Assembly (NCBI GenBank): GCA_003560495.1
Contig: PWLM01000046.1
Coordinates: 32,326-96,325, forward strand
Length of the DNA: 64,000 nt
Source of the DNA: Bacillus sp. (in: firmicutes)
Lineage (GTDB): Bacteria; Bacillota; Bacilli; Bacillales; Salisediminibacteriaceae
Reading direction: 5' to 3'
The position numbers were made by a program, and so were the translations under genes. Positions within the stretch are counted from its first letter, which is position 1. Every line of letters begins with the position of its first letter. This document shows, in pieces, positions 28,360 through 38,133 of the stretch. The notes under the pieces were generated by a model. That model worked only from the letters and a program-made list of their open reading frames with translations, searched no databases and was not told where the DNA came from.

Positions 28360-28364
28360 TTTTT

Positions 28365-28781
28365 CAGAGTGTTGATTAAGTCTTGATTTCAGAATAATTC
28401 TTCCAGAGTATAGCTTTCTCCTGCGCTCAGCCCTGCCGTGGGGCTCGTCGTCAGCTGTTTGCCCTCCGGCTTTGAAAAGGATCTTCCGACTTCGCTCAAT
28501 CCCACCGGCGTCTCCGCCCGACGTTCCGGAGGAAAAAGCCTCTCCTGAATGGAAGAAAGGGCGGAATCAACACGTTTTTTAGAAGAGAAAACTACTTTTT
28601 CTTTTCCTGTTGGAGTTGCAGCAGGCGACTCCGGGGCGAGATAGGACGAGCAGAAGATCCATTTCTTCCGAGCATTGCTCGGAAGAAATTAGCTGAAGCC
28701 GGCCCGCCCGGAAAGCGTCCTGCGGAGGCGAAAGCAGGGAAATGTCTACGCCTGTATAAAAAATACTTTATAAACAGCCTG
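28365..28781 (+). mobile_element. Terminator-associated repeat element, copy 2 (full length)
   Basis: About 417 bp with no ORF of note. Left end CAGAGTGTTGATTAAGTCTT, right end ACTTTATAAACAGCCTG. It contains a perfect internal hairpin (28661-28689, arms TTTCTTCCGAGCA/TGCTCGGAAGAAA). Near-identical over its length to copy 3 at 61314. Its GC-rich blocks (for example CCCGGAAAGCG and GCAGGCGACTCC) recall, from memory, intergenic repeats common in Bacillaceae genomes. Bracketed by two copies of the ytzB terminator. Confidence 0.8.
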
Positions 28782-28786
28782 AAAAA

Positions 28787-28813
28787 CCGGCAGCGCCGTA
28801 TGAGCGCTGCCGG
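28787..28813 (-). terminator. Second copy of the ytzB-type terminator, serving ytnP
   Basis: CCGGCAGCG/CGCTGCCGG stem, loop differing by one base from the left copy, flanked by A5 and T5, so it works in both directions. Confidence 0.9.
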
Positions 28814-28823
28814 TTTTTAGTTT

Positions 28824-28859
28824 TTTGATCAAGTTCTTTTGTTGAAATAATTGTTCCAC
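28824..28859 (+). repeat. Left-end remnant of the repeat following the second hairpin
   Basis: TTGATCAAGT...AAATAATTGTTCCAC aligns with the repeat left end, with one small gap. It begins just after the second hairpin, so the order here is hairpin, full element, hairpin, old element end. Confidence 0.5.
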
Positions 28860-28943
28860 CGTTTGTATAAGTTTTTGCTGTGTCCCGCGGAAGCTGTTCG
28901 CCCTACTCTTAAACTGCTTTACCAATAACGGTAATACTGTTTT

Positions 28944-29813
28944 TTACTCACTTTCTTTGGCTTCTTCCCGAAGAAGACTTTCAACAATATCTTTCCCGTT
29001 TTCATCCCAGCGGAGCATTCGGTATTTGTAATCGTGATAAAACATAAACCAGGCACCTTGTTCAATGGCCGGCAGCGTGTATTCCTGCTTTTTTTCAATG
29101 GAATCGAGCGGATAATCATCGTACGCCAGTACCCACAGCACATTCTGGTGGGCATGTGTCGGCATAATATCTGCCATATGCCATATCTCCCGCTCCCCCC
29201 GGGAGATATTGAGAATGCAGTGACCTGCGCTGTGTCCGCCTGTGTGAATAAGACGTATACCCGGGACTACTTCTTTCTCTTTTTCAAAGGTTTTGACCTG
29301 GTGCTCAATCGCATCCCAGTTTTCCTTGAAATATGTATTCCTGGAACGGATATTTGGGTTCTTCATTTCCTCCCACTCGATATCATTCACCCAGATCACT
29401 GCATTCGGATACATAGGTTTCCTGCCTTCTTCTGTTTCTTTCGTCAGTCCCATCGAATGATCAAAATGCATATGCGTCATCAGAACGTCACTGATGTCCT
29501 CCGGGCTCAGACCAAGATCGCTGAGGTTCTCCTCAACAGAAGATTCTTCCGTCACACCATAGTTTTTCATTGCTTTTTCTGAAAGCCGGCCGCGGCCGAT
29601 GCCGCCTTCCATAATCATATTTCTTCCTTCTGCCTGTATCAGAACCGGGTCGCACCGGAGTTCTATCTGGTTTTTTTCATTAACCGGATATTTTCTGGAC
29701 CAGAGAGGCTTTGGTACAACGCCGAACATTGCCCCTCCATCCATATTCGTGTCCCCGCCGTTGAGCCATGTTAACGTCGTATCTCCGCTTACGTGAAACT
29801 GTTCAAGCGTCAT
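28944..29813 (-). CDS. ytnP: YtnP-family metallo-beta-lactamase-fold lactonase
   Basis: Zn hydrolase of the metallo-beta-lactamase superfamily. B. subtilis YtnP degrades acyl-homoserine lactone-type and streptomycete signals. 289 residues. Zinc motif TDVLMTHMHFDHSMGL (HxHxDH), HTGGHSAGHC with the next His, and MADIMPTH with the bridging Asp. The start has GGTGGGGTTATT upstream. It follows trmB by 22 nt on the same strand and is likely co-transcribed. Confidence 0.9.
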   Translation of the reverse strand: MTLEQFHVSGDTTLTWLNGGDTNMDGGAMFGVVPKPLWSRKYPVNEKNQIELRCDPVLIQAEGRNMIMEGGIGRGRLSEKAMKNYGVTEESSVEENLSDLGLSPEDISDVLMTHMHFDHSMGLTKETEEGRKPMYPNAVIWVNDIEWEEMKNPNIRSRNTYFKENWDAIEHQVKTFEKEKEVVPGIRLIHTGGHSAGHCILNISRGEREIWHMADIMPTHAHQNVLWVLAYDDYPLDSIEKKQEYTLPAIEQGAWFMFYHDYKYRMLRWDENGKDIVESLLREEAKESE

Positions 29814-29835
29814 AATAACCCCACCTTATCTGATA

Positions 29836-30474
29836 TTAGTGAAGCCGAGCCTCCAGCCTGTAAATACGCATTCCTTTTTCTGAAAACTTCTGTTCATACT
29901 CTGTCATAATATTATCTTCCATTTCACTCTGATGAAGATCAAGGCTGACATTCTGGAGTTTCATTCCATAATTCGCTAATGACTCCAGAGAATATTCAAA
30001 CAGCCCCTGATTGTCTGTCTTAAAATGGATCTCGGCTTCTCTTTTCAGTACTTCTTCATACTTTTTCAAAAATCCTGCATTTGTAAGACGGCGTTTAGCG
30101 TGTCTTTTTTTCGGCCAGGGGTCGGTAAAATTAATAAACAGCCGGTCGATTTCTTCCCTGCCGAAGAATTCGGTCAAATCCTCCACGTTCTGCTGCAGCA
30201 GGATGAGGTTGGACTTTGGTTTTTCGACAGCACGTTCTACTCCTCTAACTATTACACTTTCGTACAGTTCGATGCCTATCACATTGATTTCCGGGTTCTT
30301 CTCTGCAAGCTCGTTAACAAATTTCCCTTTACCTGAACCAACTTCCACATAAATTGGATGATCATTGCCGAAACGTTCCTTCCACTTATTTTTCCATTTC
30401 TCCGGCTGCTGCTCGACAATACGACTGTTGTTTTCTATATATTCCTTTGCCCAGGGCTTGTTACGCAGACGCAT
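29836..30474 (-). CDS. trmB: tRNA (guanine-N7)-methyltransferase
   Basis: SAM-dependent methylation of G46 in tRNA variable loops. 212 residues, the Bacillus length. SAM motif YVEVGSGKGKFVNELA, the N-terminal RMRLRNKPWA pattern, and the conserved FINFTDPWPKKRHAKRRL substrate loop. GGAGGAATGAAGT upstream of the ATG. Confidence 0.97.
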   Translation of the reverse strand: MRLRNKPWAKEYIENNSRIVEQQPEKWKNKWKERFGNDHPIYVEVGSGKGKFVNELAEKNPEINVIGIELYESVIVRGVERAVEKPKSNLILLQQNVEDLTEFFGREEIDRLFINFTDPWPKKRHAKRRLTNAGFLKKYEEVLKREAEIHFKTDNQGLFEYSLESLANYGMKLQNVSLDLHQSEMEDNIMTEYEQKFSEKGMRIYRLEARLH

Positions 30475-30555
30475 ACTTCATTCCTCCATTAAGCTTATAT
30501 TTTCCTGCCCGGCGATTTACCGGATCATATTTCCCCCCGTCCGAAACACACAAAT

Positions 30556-30585
30556 AAAAGGGCGCCCGGAGAGGCACGCCCCTTT
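30556..30585 (-). terminator. Terminator of ytmP
   Basis: 9-bp stem AAAGGGGCG/CGCCCTTTT closing a 12-nt loop, then ATTT on the minus strand. Confidence 0.75.
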
Positions 30586-30599
30586 CATTTATAAACCAT

Positions 30600-31379
30600 T
30601 CAGCCGGTCCTCACTTCTTTCAGCCGCCTGTACCATGCAGAGACTTCTTCCTTTTCATTCCTCAGCGTATGCCAGAGGACGTTCTCGACGCACTGGGCCG
30701 TGCGGTACCACCACATTCTGAAAAGGAGTGCGCTGTCCGGATTCTCTCCGTAGGCTGTCAGCCATGTATCCCAGTCTTTTTTCGGGACATATTCATAAAG
30801 CAGCGGGGCTAAATCGAGCGCAGGATCTGCCACCTGCGCTCCGTCCCAGTCAATCAGGAATAAGTTTTTATTTTCATCTTCAATCCAGTTGTTGTGATGC
30901 ACATCAGTATGACATACAACGTATTCTCCTTCCGGTAACAGAGGATACCTGCTGCTGAGTTCTTCGAGTGTCTCCGCAATCAACCCATCTGTTTCCCGGA
31001 TTCCGGCAGCTCTTTCGGAGAGTCCTTCGAATATCTTCCCCGGATCGAGCGGTTTATTTCCCATACGCATGAACATATCGAGAAGTTCTTCCGACCGGTG
31101 AATTTTAGCAAGAAGACCCGCGACTTCTCCGCAGTTCATCTCTCCGCTTTTCAGCTCGCGGCCGTTGACCCACTGCTGGGCTGTAATCACATCCCCGTTT
31201 TCCAGCCGCTTCGTCCAGAGGAGCTTCGGAACAATTCCTTCAGCAGATAAAACGGCTAAAAAAGGTGAAGAATTACGTTTTATAAATATTTTTTGTTGTC
31301 CTTGTTCGGCAATATACGCCTCCCCGGTTGCTCCGCCGGCGGGACGCAGATGCCATCCTTCACCCATGAAATGTTCCAA
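30600..31379 (-). CDS. ytmP: YtmP, aminoglycoside/choline kinase-like phosphotransferase
   Basis: About 259 residues of the APH/choline kinase fold: N-lobe GGATGEAYIAE with Lys in KIFIKRN, the Brenner motif VCHTDVHHNNWI and the metal-binding LIDWDGAQVADP. Substrate is unknown. I place the start at TTG 31379 (MEHFMGEGWHL), with AAGGGTGA upstream and matching YtmP N-termini; a longer frame to 31583 would overlap amyX and lacks a ribosome site. It sits 95 nt after amyX on the same strand, as in B. subtilis, hinting at a sugar-related substrate. Confidence 0.87.
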   Translation of the reverse strand: MEHFMGEGWHLRPAGGATGEAYIAEQGQQKIFIKRNSSPFLAVLSAEGIVPKLLWTKRLENGDVITAQQWVNGRELKSGEMNCGEVAGLLAKIHRSEELLDMFMRMGNKPLDPGKIFEGLSERAAGIRETDGLIAETLEELSSRYPLLPEGEYVVCHTDVHHNNWIEDENKNLFLIDWDGAQVADPALDLAPLLYEYVPKKDWDTWLTAYGENPDSALLFRMWWYRTAQCVENVLWHTLRNEKEEVSAWYRRLKEVRTG

Positions 31380-31474
31380 TCGTTTCACCCTTATCTCTCG
31401 TTCATTACTTTTTTTACCACTCGACCGCAGAAAAAGCCTTATATCATTGTAAATAAGTTTTCCTTTTTGTTCAA

Positions 31475-33556
31475 CTACCGCCGCTGTTTTTTTATCATTA
31501 AAAATTCGTACGGCTCCAGCGTCATAAACTCTCCAAGAATACTTTCCCCGGTGTCCTTCACACTGGAGGCAAGATGATGCCACTCCCCCGGGGACGGCAG
31601 CTGTATTTCGAAGATCCGTTTTGTCGGGTTTAAATATATGGAGATATCTCCTGCTGCTTCAAGTAAGGTATAGCCAAAAACAGGGGCCGGGGTGCTCAAA
31701 ACATGAAGACGGTCCCGCACATTTTTGGCAGAACGCAGTCGAAAAACTTCGTAGCGGCGTCTGACAGCAATAATTTCCTTTATAAACGCCGTATCGCTGT
31801 CATACTTTCCACGAGCTTCCCAGTCAAGCTGATTGATTCTGTCACTGGAGATATAACTATTACCTTCCCCAAGCTTTGTTCTGAAAAACTCCTGTCCGGC
31901 ATGAATAAAAGGAACACCCTGACTTACAAGTGTCAGTCCGAGAGCAAGCCGGCACATCGCTCTTCTATCTTCTTCCGATTCATCCGCATTCGTATATTCC
32001 AGACGGTCCCAGAGTGTATGGTTGTCGTGGGATTCCGTGTAGTTTACTGTCTGAACAACTTCCGCTGTAAAAGGAGAAACATCTTCTTCCAGGTCAGCCG
32101 ACCCTTTAACGAGCTGCGGCAGCCTTTCAATAAACCTGCCCTTCCCGTTAATATACCCATAATCTCTCAAGTCAAATAAATTTCCTTTGGCCGTATCTCG
32201 GAAAAAATCATTAAAAAATCGAAGATCGGGGAGATCCCCGGCCTGGGTATTCGTTGTTTTTAAATCATCTGCAAGAGCTGTCGGGAGATGCCACCCTTCT
32301 CCAAGAATAATAATCGGTACAGATTCGGTTCTGCAGCGTGCTGCGATTTCTTTCATCGTCCATTTATCCAGTGCCCCCATCAAATCAAAACGGAATCCGT
32401 CGACTCGATAATGCTCCAGCCAGTAATCCACAGTATCGAGAATAAACTTTCGCACCATCAGTCTCTCAGAAGCTATATCGTTGCCGACTCCAGTCCCATT
32501 ACTTAATGTTCCATCCTGATGATATCGGAAGTAATATCCGGGCATCAGCTTTTCAAAGGAAGATTCCTGCATAACGAAAACGTGGTTAAATACAACATCT
32601 GCGATGACCCCTATTTTTTCTTCATGAAAGGCGTCAATCATTTCCCGGCATTCCCTGATTCGTGCAAACGGATCTTTTACGCTCGTTGCAAAGCTTCCTT
32701 CCGGCACCTGAAAATACAGCGGGTCGTAACCCCAGTTATACGTTTCATCCGGTTTGTAATCGTCCACTCTTCCAAAATCATTGATCGGGAGCAGTTCCAC
32801 ATGGGTGACGCCGAGGTCTTTAATGTAGGAAAGCCCTGTGGAATAGCCATCGCTGCTGACTGTATTTTTTTCTGTTAACCCTTTGTACTTCCCTTTTGCC
32901 TGCACTCCGCTGTCCGGGTGGATCGTGGCATCCCGCACGTGCAGCTCGTAAATAATGCTGTCCTGGGTATGGGCCAGGGGCGGTCTGTCCGGTCTGTCTA
33001 TGTTTTTATCCAAACGGTAAACGACTCCTCTGACACTGTTCGGAGTCAGGGCTTTAGCATACGGATCAACGAGACTTTTGACTTCTCCGTGAACCATTCC
33101 TTTATAAAAATACTCCGCACCGTGGAGATCCTCCGGGAAACTTTTTTCCCACGTCCCGTTTCTTTTGTCTTTCATTGGAAATAGTTTATTATTTACGACT
33201 ACGTTCATGCTCTCGGCGAGAGGGCTCCATACGCGGAACGTCGTTTTTCCATCTGCTGCCACAGCCCCCAGATCTTCATCAAGAGCGGAAAACTCCTCAT
33301 CAAAAGCGGGGTCGTGAACTATTTTTCTTAAATAAACAGGGAAGATATCCCCTCCGGCTTCCACCGTCATGCCTTTCTCCACCGGGAGCATATCCGGGCT
33401 TCTGTAGTGCACATTCTTTTCATCTATCCGCTCTTCATAAAACAGTGGATAACTGTTTTTCTTTCCATCTGTATAAAGATAGAGTTTTTTTTCTTCAAGA
33501 GGCATAGTTGTTTCCACTGTTACAACATGCCGTTCGTCAAGCCAGAATTTTGTCAT
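31475..33556 (-). CDS. amyX: Type I pullulanase (debranching enzyme)
   Basis: GH13_14 enzyme hydrolysing alpha-1,6 branches of pullulan, limit dextrins and probably glycogen. 693 residues, no signal peptide, so intracellular as is B. subtilis AmyX. N-terminal CBM-like beta domains (about 1-190), the type I signature YNWGYDPLYF, region I VIADVVFNHV, region II GFRFDLMG with nucleophile Asp, region III ILGEGW with the acid/base Glu, and region IV NYTESHDNHT. It diverges from the glg cluster across a 330-nt spacer, so synthesis and breakdown genes share a control region. Confidence 0.95.
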   Translation of the reverse strand: MTKFWLDERHVVTVETTMPLEEKKLYLYTDGKKNSYPLFYEERIDEKNVHYRSPDMLPVEKGMTVEAGGDIFPVYLRKIVHDPAFDEEFSALDEDLGAVAADGKTTFRVWSPLAESMNVVVNNKLFPMKDKRNGTWEKSFPEDLHGAEYFYKGMVHGEVKSLVDPYAKALTPNSVRGVVYRLDKNIDRPDRPPLAHTQDSIIYELHVRDATIHPDSGVQAKGKYKGLTEKNTVSSDGYSTGLSYIKDLGVTHVELLPINDFGRVDDYKPDETYNWGYDPLYFQVPEGSFATSVKDPFARIRECREMIDAFHEEKIGVIADVVFNHVFVMQESSFEKLMPGYYFRYHQDGTLSNGTGVGNDIASERLMVRKFILDTVDYWLEHYRVDGFRFDLMGALDKWTMKEIAARCRTESVPIIILGEGWHLPTALADDLKTTNTQAGDLPDLRFFNDFFRDTAKGNLFDLRDYGYINGKGRFIERLPQLVKGSADLEEDVSPFTAEVVQTVNYTESHDNHTLWDRLEYTNADESEEDRRAMCRLALGLTLVSQGVPFIHAGQEFFRTKLGEGNSYISSDRINQLDWEARGKYDSDTAFIKEIIAVRRRYEVFRLRSAKNVRDRLHVLSTPAPVFGYTLLEAAGDISIYLNPTKRIFEIQLPSPGEWHHLASSVKDTGESILGEFMTLEPYEFLMIKKQRR

Positions 33557-33886
33557 GATGTCTACCCCATCCTTGTTTACATCTTCTTAATCTTGGGCTG
33601 CTTTGAAAAGCAGTCCGTACGCTGTCCGTATCCTTGTCATACTGTATTATTAAGTGCTTACTTTCTGAATCCCGGAAAAAGCAGAAACAGTTTTTGCTTT
33701 AGTAATCTCCGGACATCCGAAATGTATAACTGCGCTCACTATTTCTCTTAATTTTATCACAATTATAACAGGAGTTTTCGTACAATCTATCGAATACAAA
33801 CACTTAACGCTTTTATGCGGGCGGAGTCCTGTTTTAACAGTCTCAGCCGGCGGGTAAGAGTAAAAATAAGAAAGGAGGTTCCGCCT
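33557..33886. other. Divergent control region of amyX and glgBCDAP
   Basis: 330 bases without a gene. It must carry the promoters for both directions. I see no confident -35/-10 pair and no clear cre site. AT-rich stretch at 33740-33800. Confidence 0.45.
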
Positions 33887-35797
33887 ATGAAATTTGGACT
33901 GTCGGAAGACGATATATATTTATTTCACCAGGGAACAAATTATGAATCCCAGCGCATGCTGGGCTCTCATTATATAACACTTGACGGCGTATATGGCTGC
34001 AGGTTTACTGTATGGGCTCCGCACGCTTCTTCCGTAGCTCTCGCCGGTGATTTTAATAACTGGTCATGGACCACACATACATTGGAGCTGATGAACGAAA
34101 CAGGACTCTGGGGAGGATTTTTCGAAGATATACCGGAAGGAAGCACCTACAAATACGCCATTATCCATCCCGGCGGGTGGAGCGGCCTTAAAGCCGATCC
34201 TTTTGCCCGTCAGGCAGAATTGCGTCCTCAGACAGCTTCTGTCACGCCATTTGATACTACCGGCTACGTCTGGAAAGATCAAGCCTGGCAGAAGTATAAA
34301 GAATCTGCCCCTCCTTACGATTCACCGGTTAACATTTACGAAGTGCACTTCGGAACCTGGAAGCAGAAAGAGGATGGGACACTCTATGATTATGAACAGA
34401 TGGCAGATCTTCTTATCCCCTATGTGAAGGAAATGGGGTATACACATATCGAACTGATGCCGCTCGCTGAGCATCCGTTTGACCTGTCCTGGGGCTACCA
34501 GATCACCGGTTATTTTGCTGTAACAAGCCGCTATGGAACGCCGAATCAGTTCAAGTATTTTGTCGATAAATGCCATCAGGAAGGTATCGGAGTCATTATG
34601 GACTGGGTTCCCGGACATTTCTGCAAAGATGATCACGGGCTCCGGATTTTTGATGGGGAAGCTCTCTTTGAATACAACGATGATAAAAAAGCGGATAAAC
34701 CTTCCTGGGGGACACTTACTTTTGACTTCGGAAAACCCGAAGTGCAGAGTTTTCTCGTATCAAATGCTATCTTCTGGATGAAGGAATTTCACATCGACGG
34801 AATCCGGGCAGATGCTGTAGCCAGTATGCTTTACCTTAACTTCGACCGCATGGATGGAGAACCAAAAATTTTCAACACTTACGGCGGAGAGGAAAATCTG
34901 GAAGCTCTTGCTTTTCTGCGAAAGCTTAACGAAGCCGTATTTGCTTACGACAGCAGTGCACTGATGATGGCTGAAGACAGTTCTGATATCCCGCTGGTAA
35001 CTTCTCCTACTCATACAGGCGGGCTCGGATTTAATTATAAATGGAATATGGGATGGATGAATGACATGCTGCGGTACATGGAATACTCTTCCTACCACCG
35101 CAGGTGGCACCACAATCTGCTTACTTTTTCCTTTATGTACGCTTTCAGTGAAAACTATGTTCTTCCGCTTTCCCACGATGAAGTCGTCCACGGCAAAAAA
35201 TCAATGCTCGACAAAATGCCGGGGGATCAGTGGCAGCAGTTTGCCCAGCTTCGTCTTTTCTACGGCTATCAAATGACCCACCCGGGCAAAAAACTGCTGT
35301 TTATGGGCGGGGAATTCGGCCAGTATGCTGAGTGGAAAGATAAAGAAGATCTCGACTGGCTCCTTCTCGATTATCCGCTTCATGCGGCAATGAAAGAATA
35401 CGTAAAAACTTTGAATCATTTTTACAAATCTGAGCCTGCTCTTTTCGAAATGGACCATGAAAGCAGCGGGTTTGAATGGATTGACCCGCATAACAGCGAG
35501 CAGAGCATTATCGCTTTTATACGAAGAGGCCGAAAAGAAGAACTTGTCATCGTCTGCAACTTCACACCGGAAGTGTATTATGACTACAAAATCGGTGTGC
35601 CATCCCCCGGTACTTACACGGAGGTATTTAATTCGGACAAAGCAGACTTTGGCGGCTCGGACCAGATGAACGGCAAAAAACATTTCAGCTACCCGGAATC
35701 CTGGCACGGCCAGGACCAGCACATATTAATCAAGGTGCCGCCATTTGCGGCAGCTGTATTCAAAAAATCCAGTTCACCTCAAAAAAGGAGGAAGTAA
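33887..35797 (+). CDS. glgB: 1,4-alpha-glucan (glycogen) branching enzyme
   Basis: Introduces alpha-1,6 branches into glycogen. 636 residues: N-terminal CBM48 (about 20-115, [20 protein letters not shown]), GH13 core with [22 protein letters not shown] (nucleophile Asp near 308), MMAEDSS (acid/base Glu near 361) and [15 protein letters not shown], and a C-terminal beta domain. The ATG follows AAAGGAGG by 9 nt. First gene of the glg cluster; glgC starts 1 nt past the stop. Confidence 0.97.
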   Translation: MKFGLSEDDIYLFHQGTNYESQRMLGSHYITLDGVYGCRFTVWAPHASSVALAGDFNNWSWTTHTLELMNETGLWGGFFEDIPEGSTYKYAIIHPGGWSGLKADPFARQAELRPQTASVTPFDTTGYVWKDQAWQKYKESAPPYDSPVNIYEVHFGTWKQKEDGTLYDYEQMADLLIPYVKEMGYTHIELMPLAEHPFDLSWGYQITGYFAVTSRYGTPNQFKYFVDKCHQEGIGVIMDWVPGHFCKDDHGLRIFDGEALFEYNDDKKADKPSWGTLTFDFGKPEVQSFLVSNAIFWMKEFHIDGIRADAVASMLYLNFDRMDGEPKIFNTYGGEENLEALAFLRKLNEAVFAYDSSALMMAEDSSDIPLVTSPTHTGGLGFNYKWNMGWMNDMLRYMEYSSYHRRWHHNLLTFSFMYAFSENYVLPLSHDEVVHGKKSMLDKMPGDQWQQFAQLRLFYGYQMTHPGKKLLFMGGEFGQYAEWKDKEDLDWLLLDYPLHAAMKEYVKTLNHFYKSEPALFEMDHESSGFEWIDPHNSEQSIIAFIRRGRKEELVIVCNFTPEVYYDYKIGVPSPGTYTEVFNSDKADFGGSDQMNGKKHFSYPESWHGQDQHILIKVPPFAAAVFKKSSSPQKRRK

Positions 35798-35798
35798 A

Positions 35799-36935
35799 AT
35801 GAAAAAACGCTGTGTCGCCATGCTTTTGGCAGGAGGAGAAGGAAAACGACTCGGACTGCTCACGAAAAATTTAGCCAAGCCCGCAGTTCCATTCGGAGGT
35901 AAATATCGTATTATTGATTTTACTCTCTCCAACTGCACCAATTCCGGAATAAACACTGTTGGAGTCCTTACCCAGTACTCTCCCCTCATTTTGAACACTC
36001 ATATCGGTATAGGTAAGCCTTGGGATCTGGACCGTCAGTCTGAAGGGCTTACGATCCTCTCCCCGTACACAGCTAAGCAGGGGGGCAGCTGGTACAAAGG
36101 AACGGCCGATGCGATTTATCAGAACATTCATTACATTGATCAATACGATCCGGAATACGTGCTTGTTATTTCCGGTGATCATATTTATCAGATGAACTAT
36201 GAGCACCTGCTCCAGCACCACGAAGAAAAACAGTCGGACGCCACTATTTCTGTTATTGAAGTTCCATGGGAGGAAGCCTCCCGTTTTGGAATTCTGAACA
36301 CCCACGATGACCTTGAGATATATGAATTTGATGAAAAACCTGAAAATCCGAAAAGCAACCTGGCCTCTATGGGAATCTACATTTTCAACTGGAAAGCGCT
36401 GCGAAACTACCTTGTGGAAGATGCCGAAAAAGATATGTCCGATCACGACTTTGGTAAAGACATCATACCGGCGATGCTGAACGAGGGAAAAAGAATGTAT
36501 GCCTACCGCTTCAGCGGCTACTGGAAAGATGTCGGTACTATCCAGAGCTACTGGGAAGCCAACATGGACCTTCTCGAGGAAGACCTTTCCCTCTCGCTCA
36601 ACAATAAAGAATGGCGGACGTACTCTGAAGATACAAACTATCCGCCGCAGTATCTCGATGCCACCGCTGTCGTTGAAAACTCTCTTATTAACTCCGGCTC
36701 ATGGATCAGCGGAACAGTTAAAAACTCCATTTTATTTGAGTGCATCCAGGTCGGATCCGGCTCCATGATTAAAGAATCTATTCTCCACCCAAGAGTCACA
36801 ATCGGCAAAAACTGCACGATCAACCGGGCCATTATTATGGAAAACGTAGAAATTCCTGACAACACCGTTATCGACGGTGCCGATTATGAAGAACCGGTAG
36901 TAATAAACGAAGAATATGTAGAACAGCTAACATAA
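35799..36935 (+). CDS. glgC: Glucose-1-phosphate adenylyltransferase, catalytic subunit
   Basis: Makes ADP-glucose for glycogen synthesis. 378 residues. N-terminal nucleotidyltransferase motif [45 protein letters not shown], and the glucose-site [11 protein letters not shown] and SMGIYIF; a C-terminal left-handed beta-helix with hexapeptide repeats (about 290-365). The ATG lies 8 nt after AAGGAGG, which overlaps the end of glgB. Confidence 0.97.
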   Translation: MKKRCVAMLLAGGEGKRLGLLTKNLAKPAVPFGGKYRIIDFTLSNCTNSGINTVGVLTQYSPLILNTHIGIGKPWDLDRQSEGLTILSPYTAKQGGSWYKGTADAIYQNIHYIDQYDPEYVLVISGDHIYQMNYEHLLQHHEEKQSDATISVIEVPWEEASRFGILNTHDDLEIYEFDEKPENPKSNLASMGIYIFNWKALRNYLVEDAEKDMSDHDFGKDIIPAMLNEGKRMYAYRFSGYWKDVGTIQSYWEANMDLLEEDLSLSLNNKEWRTYSEDTNYPPQYLDATAVVENSLINSGSWISGTVKNSILFECIQVGSGSMIKESILHPRVTIGKNCTINRAIIMENVEIPDNTVIDGADYEEPVVINEEYVEQLT

Positions 36936-36948
36936 AGGAGGCAGCATT

Positions 36949-38055
36949 ATGAGCAAATTAATGGGTTTGATCAACCTGGAGCACGAACATGAATTTCTTG
37001 AAGAGCTGACTTATTTCCGCTGTGGAGCTGCGGCTCCTTTTGCCGGAAGATACCGGCTGATTGATTTCACCCTGTCAAACATGGTTAAAACAGATATTAC
37101 AGAAGTAGCAATTTTCACGAGCCGCAAATACCGCTCACTTATGGACCATCTCGGTACAGGGGGCGACTGGGAGCTTGCGCGACGTCACGGCGGCCTGTTT
37201 ATTCTTCCACCGGACTGGAACGATCCTACCGATATTTCAAGAGGAGACCTGCGCCATTTTCACAACAACCGTGATTACTTCCACCGGTCAAAAGCCGAAC
37301 ATGTACTGATCAGCGGAAGTCAGTTTATCGCCAACACGAGCTACGATAAGGCTTTCCAGCAGCATCTCGATACCGGGGCAGACGTTACGCTGATTACAAC
37401 ATCCATTCAGGAAAATCTGCCGGAGCATACGGCACAGCTCCGTGTGGAGAAAGATGAAAACGGACGGGTCACCAATATGACAAACGATCAAAATAACCAC
37501 GAATTGTTTTCGAACGCCTACATTATTAAGAAAGATGTCCTGATTGATCTCGTCGATCAATGTATTGCTTTTCACCGGGACCATCTGCTGTTGCACGGGG
37601 TAAAAGAAAATATCTCTAAACTGGATATCCGAACTTTTCAATATGAAGGCTACTCCTTCTTTGTCAACTCCGTCGAAAGCTTTTTCAGGCATAACATGAA
37701 TCTGCTTCATCCTGATGCCTACCATAACTTGTTTTTTAATAACTCCTATGTGAAAACTAAAATCAGTAACCAGCCGCCTGTAAAATACCGGCACACGTCA
37801 GACGTTAAAGACTCCCTTCTCGCAAATGGATGCGTCATTGACGGAGATGTTTCCAACAGTGTGATTTTCAGAGGGGTCGAAGTTCACAAAGGTGCGGTCA
37901 TTAAAAATTCAATTATTATGCAGCGGTGTATTATTGAAGAAGGGGTCCACCTGGAAAATGTTATACTTGATAAAGATGTGAAAATTACCGGGGGCCAGAA
38001 GTTTATGGGCTCCCCCGAAAAACCGTTTATTGTAGCTAAACGTAAAGTAATTTAA
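36949..38055 (+). CDS. glgD: ADP-glucose pyrophosphorylase regulatory subunit
   Basis: Paralogue of GlgC in Firmicutes that forms hetero-oligomers and boosts activity. 368 residues. It lacks the GGxGxRL catalytic loop of GlgC: the N-terminus reads MGLINLEHEHEFLEELTYFR where the nucleotide loop would be, so it is not expected to be catalytic alone. It keeps the APFAGRYRLIDFTLSN strand and the C-terminal beta-helix. Thirteen nt after glgC, with its own AAAGGAGG. Confidence 0.94.
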   Translation: MSKLMGLINLEHEHEFLEELTYFRCGAAAPFAGRYRLIDFTLSNMVKTDITEVAIFTSRKYRSLMDHLGTGGDWELARRHGGLFILPPDWNDPTDISRGDLRHFHNNRDYFHRSKAEHVLISGSQFIANTSYDKAFQQHLDTGADVTLITTSIQENLPEHTAQLRVEKDENGRVTNMTNDQNNHELFSNAYIIKKDVLIDLVDQCIAFHRDHLLLHGVKENISKLDIRTFQYEGYSFFVNSVESFFRHNMNLLHPDAYHNLFFNNSYVKTKISNQPPVKYRHTSDVKDSLLANGCVIDGDVSNSVIFRGVEVHKGAVIKNSIIMQRCIIEEGVHLENVILDKDVKITGGQKFMGSPEKPFIVAKRKVI

Positions 38056-38063
38056 ACACTGCG

Positions 38064-38098
38064 ACTCCGTGCTGCTCTATTGCCACGGAGTTTTACTT
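38064..38098 (+). terminator. Intercistronic hairpin between glgD and glgA
   Basis: 8-bp stem ACTCCGTG/CACGGAGT, then TTTTACTT. It resembles a weak terminator inside the operon and could lower glgA and glgP expression relative to glgBCD. Confidence 0.65.
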
Positions 38099-38133
38099 AA
38101 ACCGCCCCGCCGGGTCCGAAGGAGGAAATTTTG

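Noticed and set aside
28365-28781. Group IIC intron at a terminator
   Set aside because: Such introns insert beside terminators, but here there is no reverse transcriptase, the unit is only about 0.4 kb, and these introns do not duplicate the hairpin.
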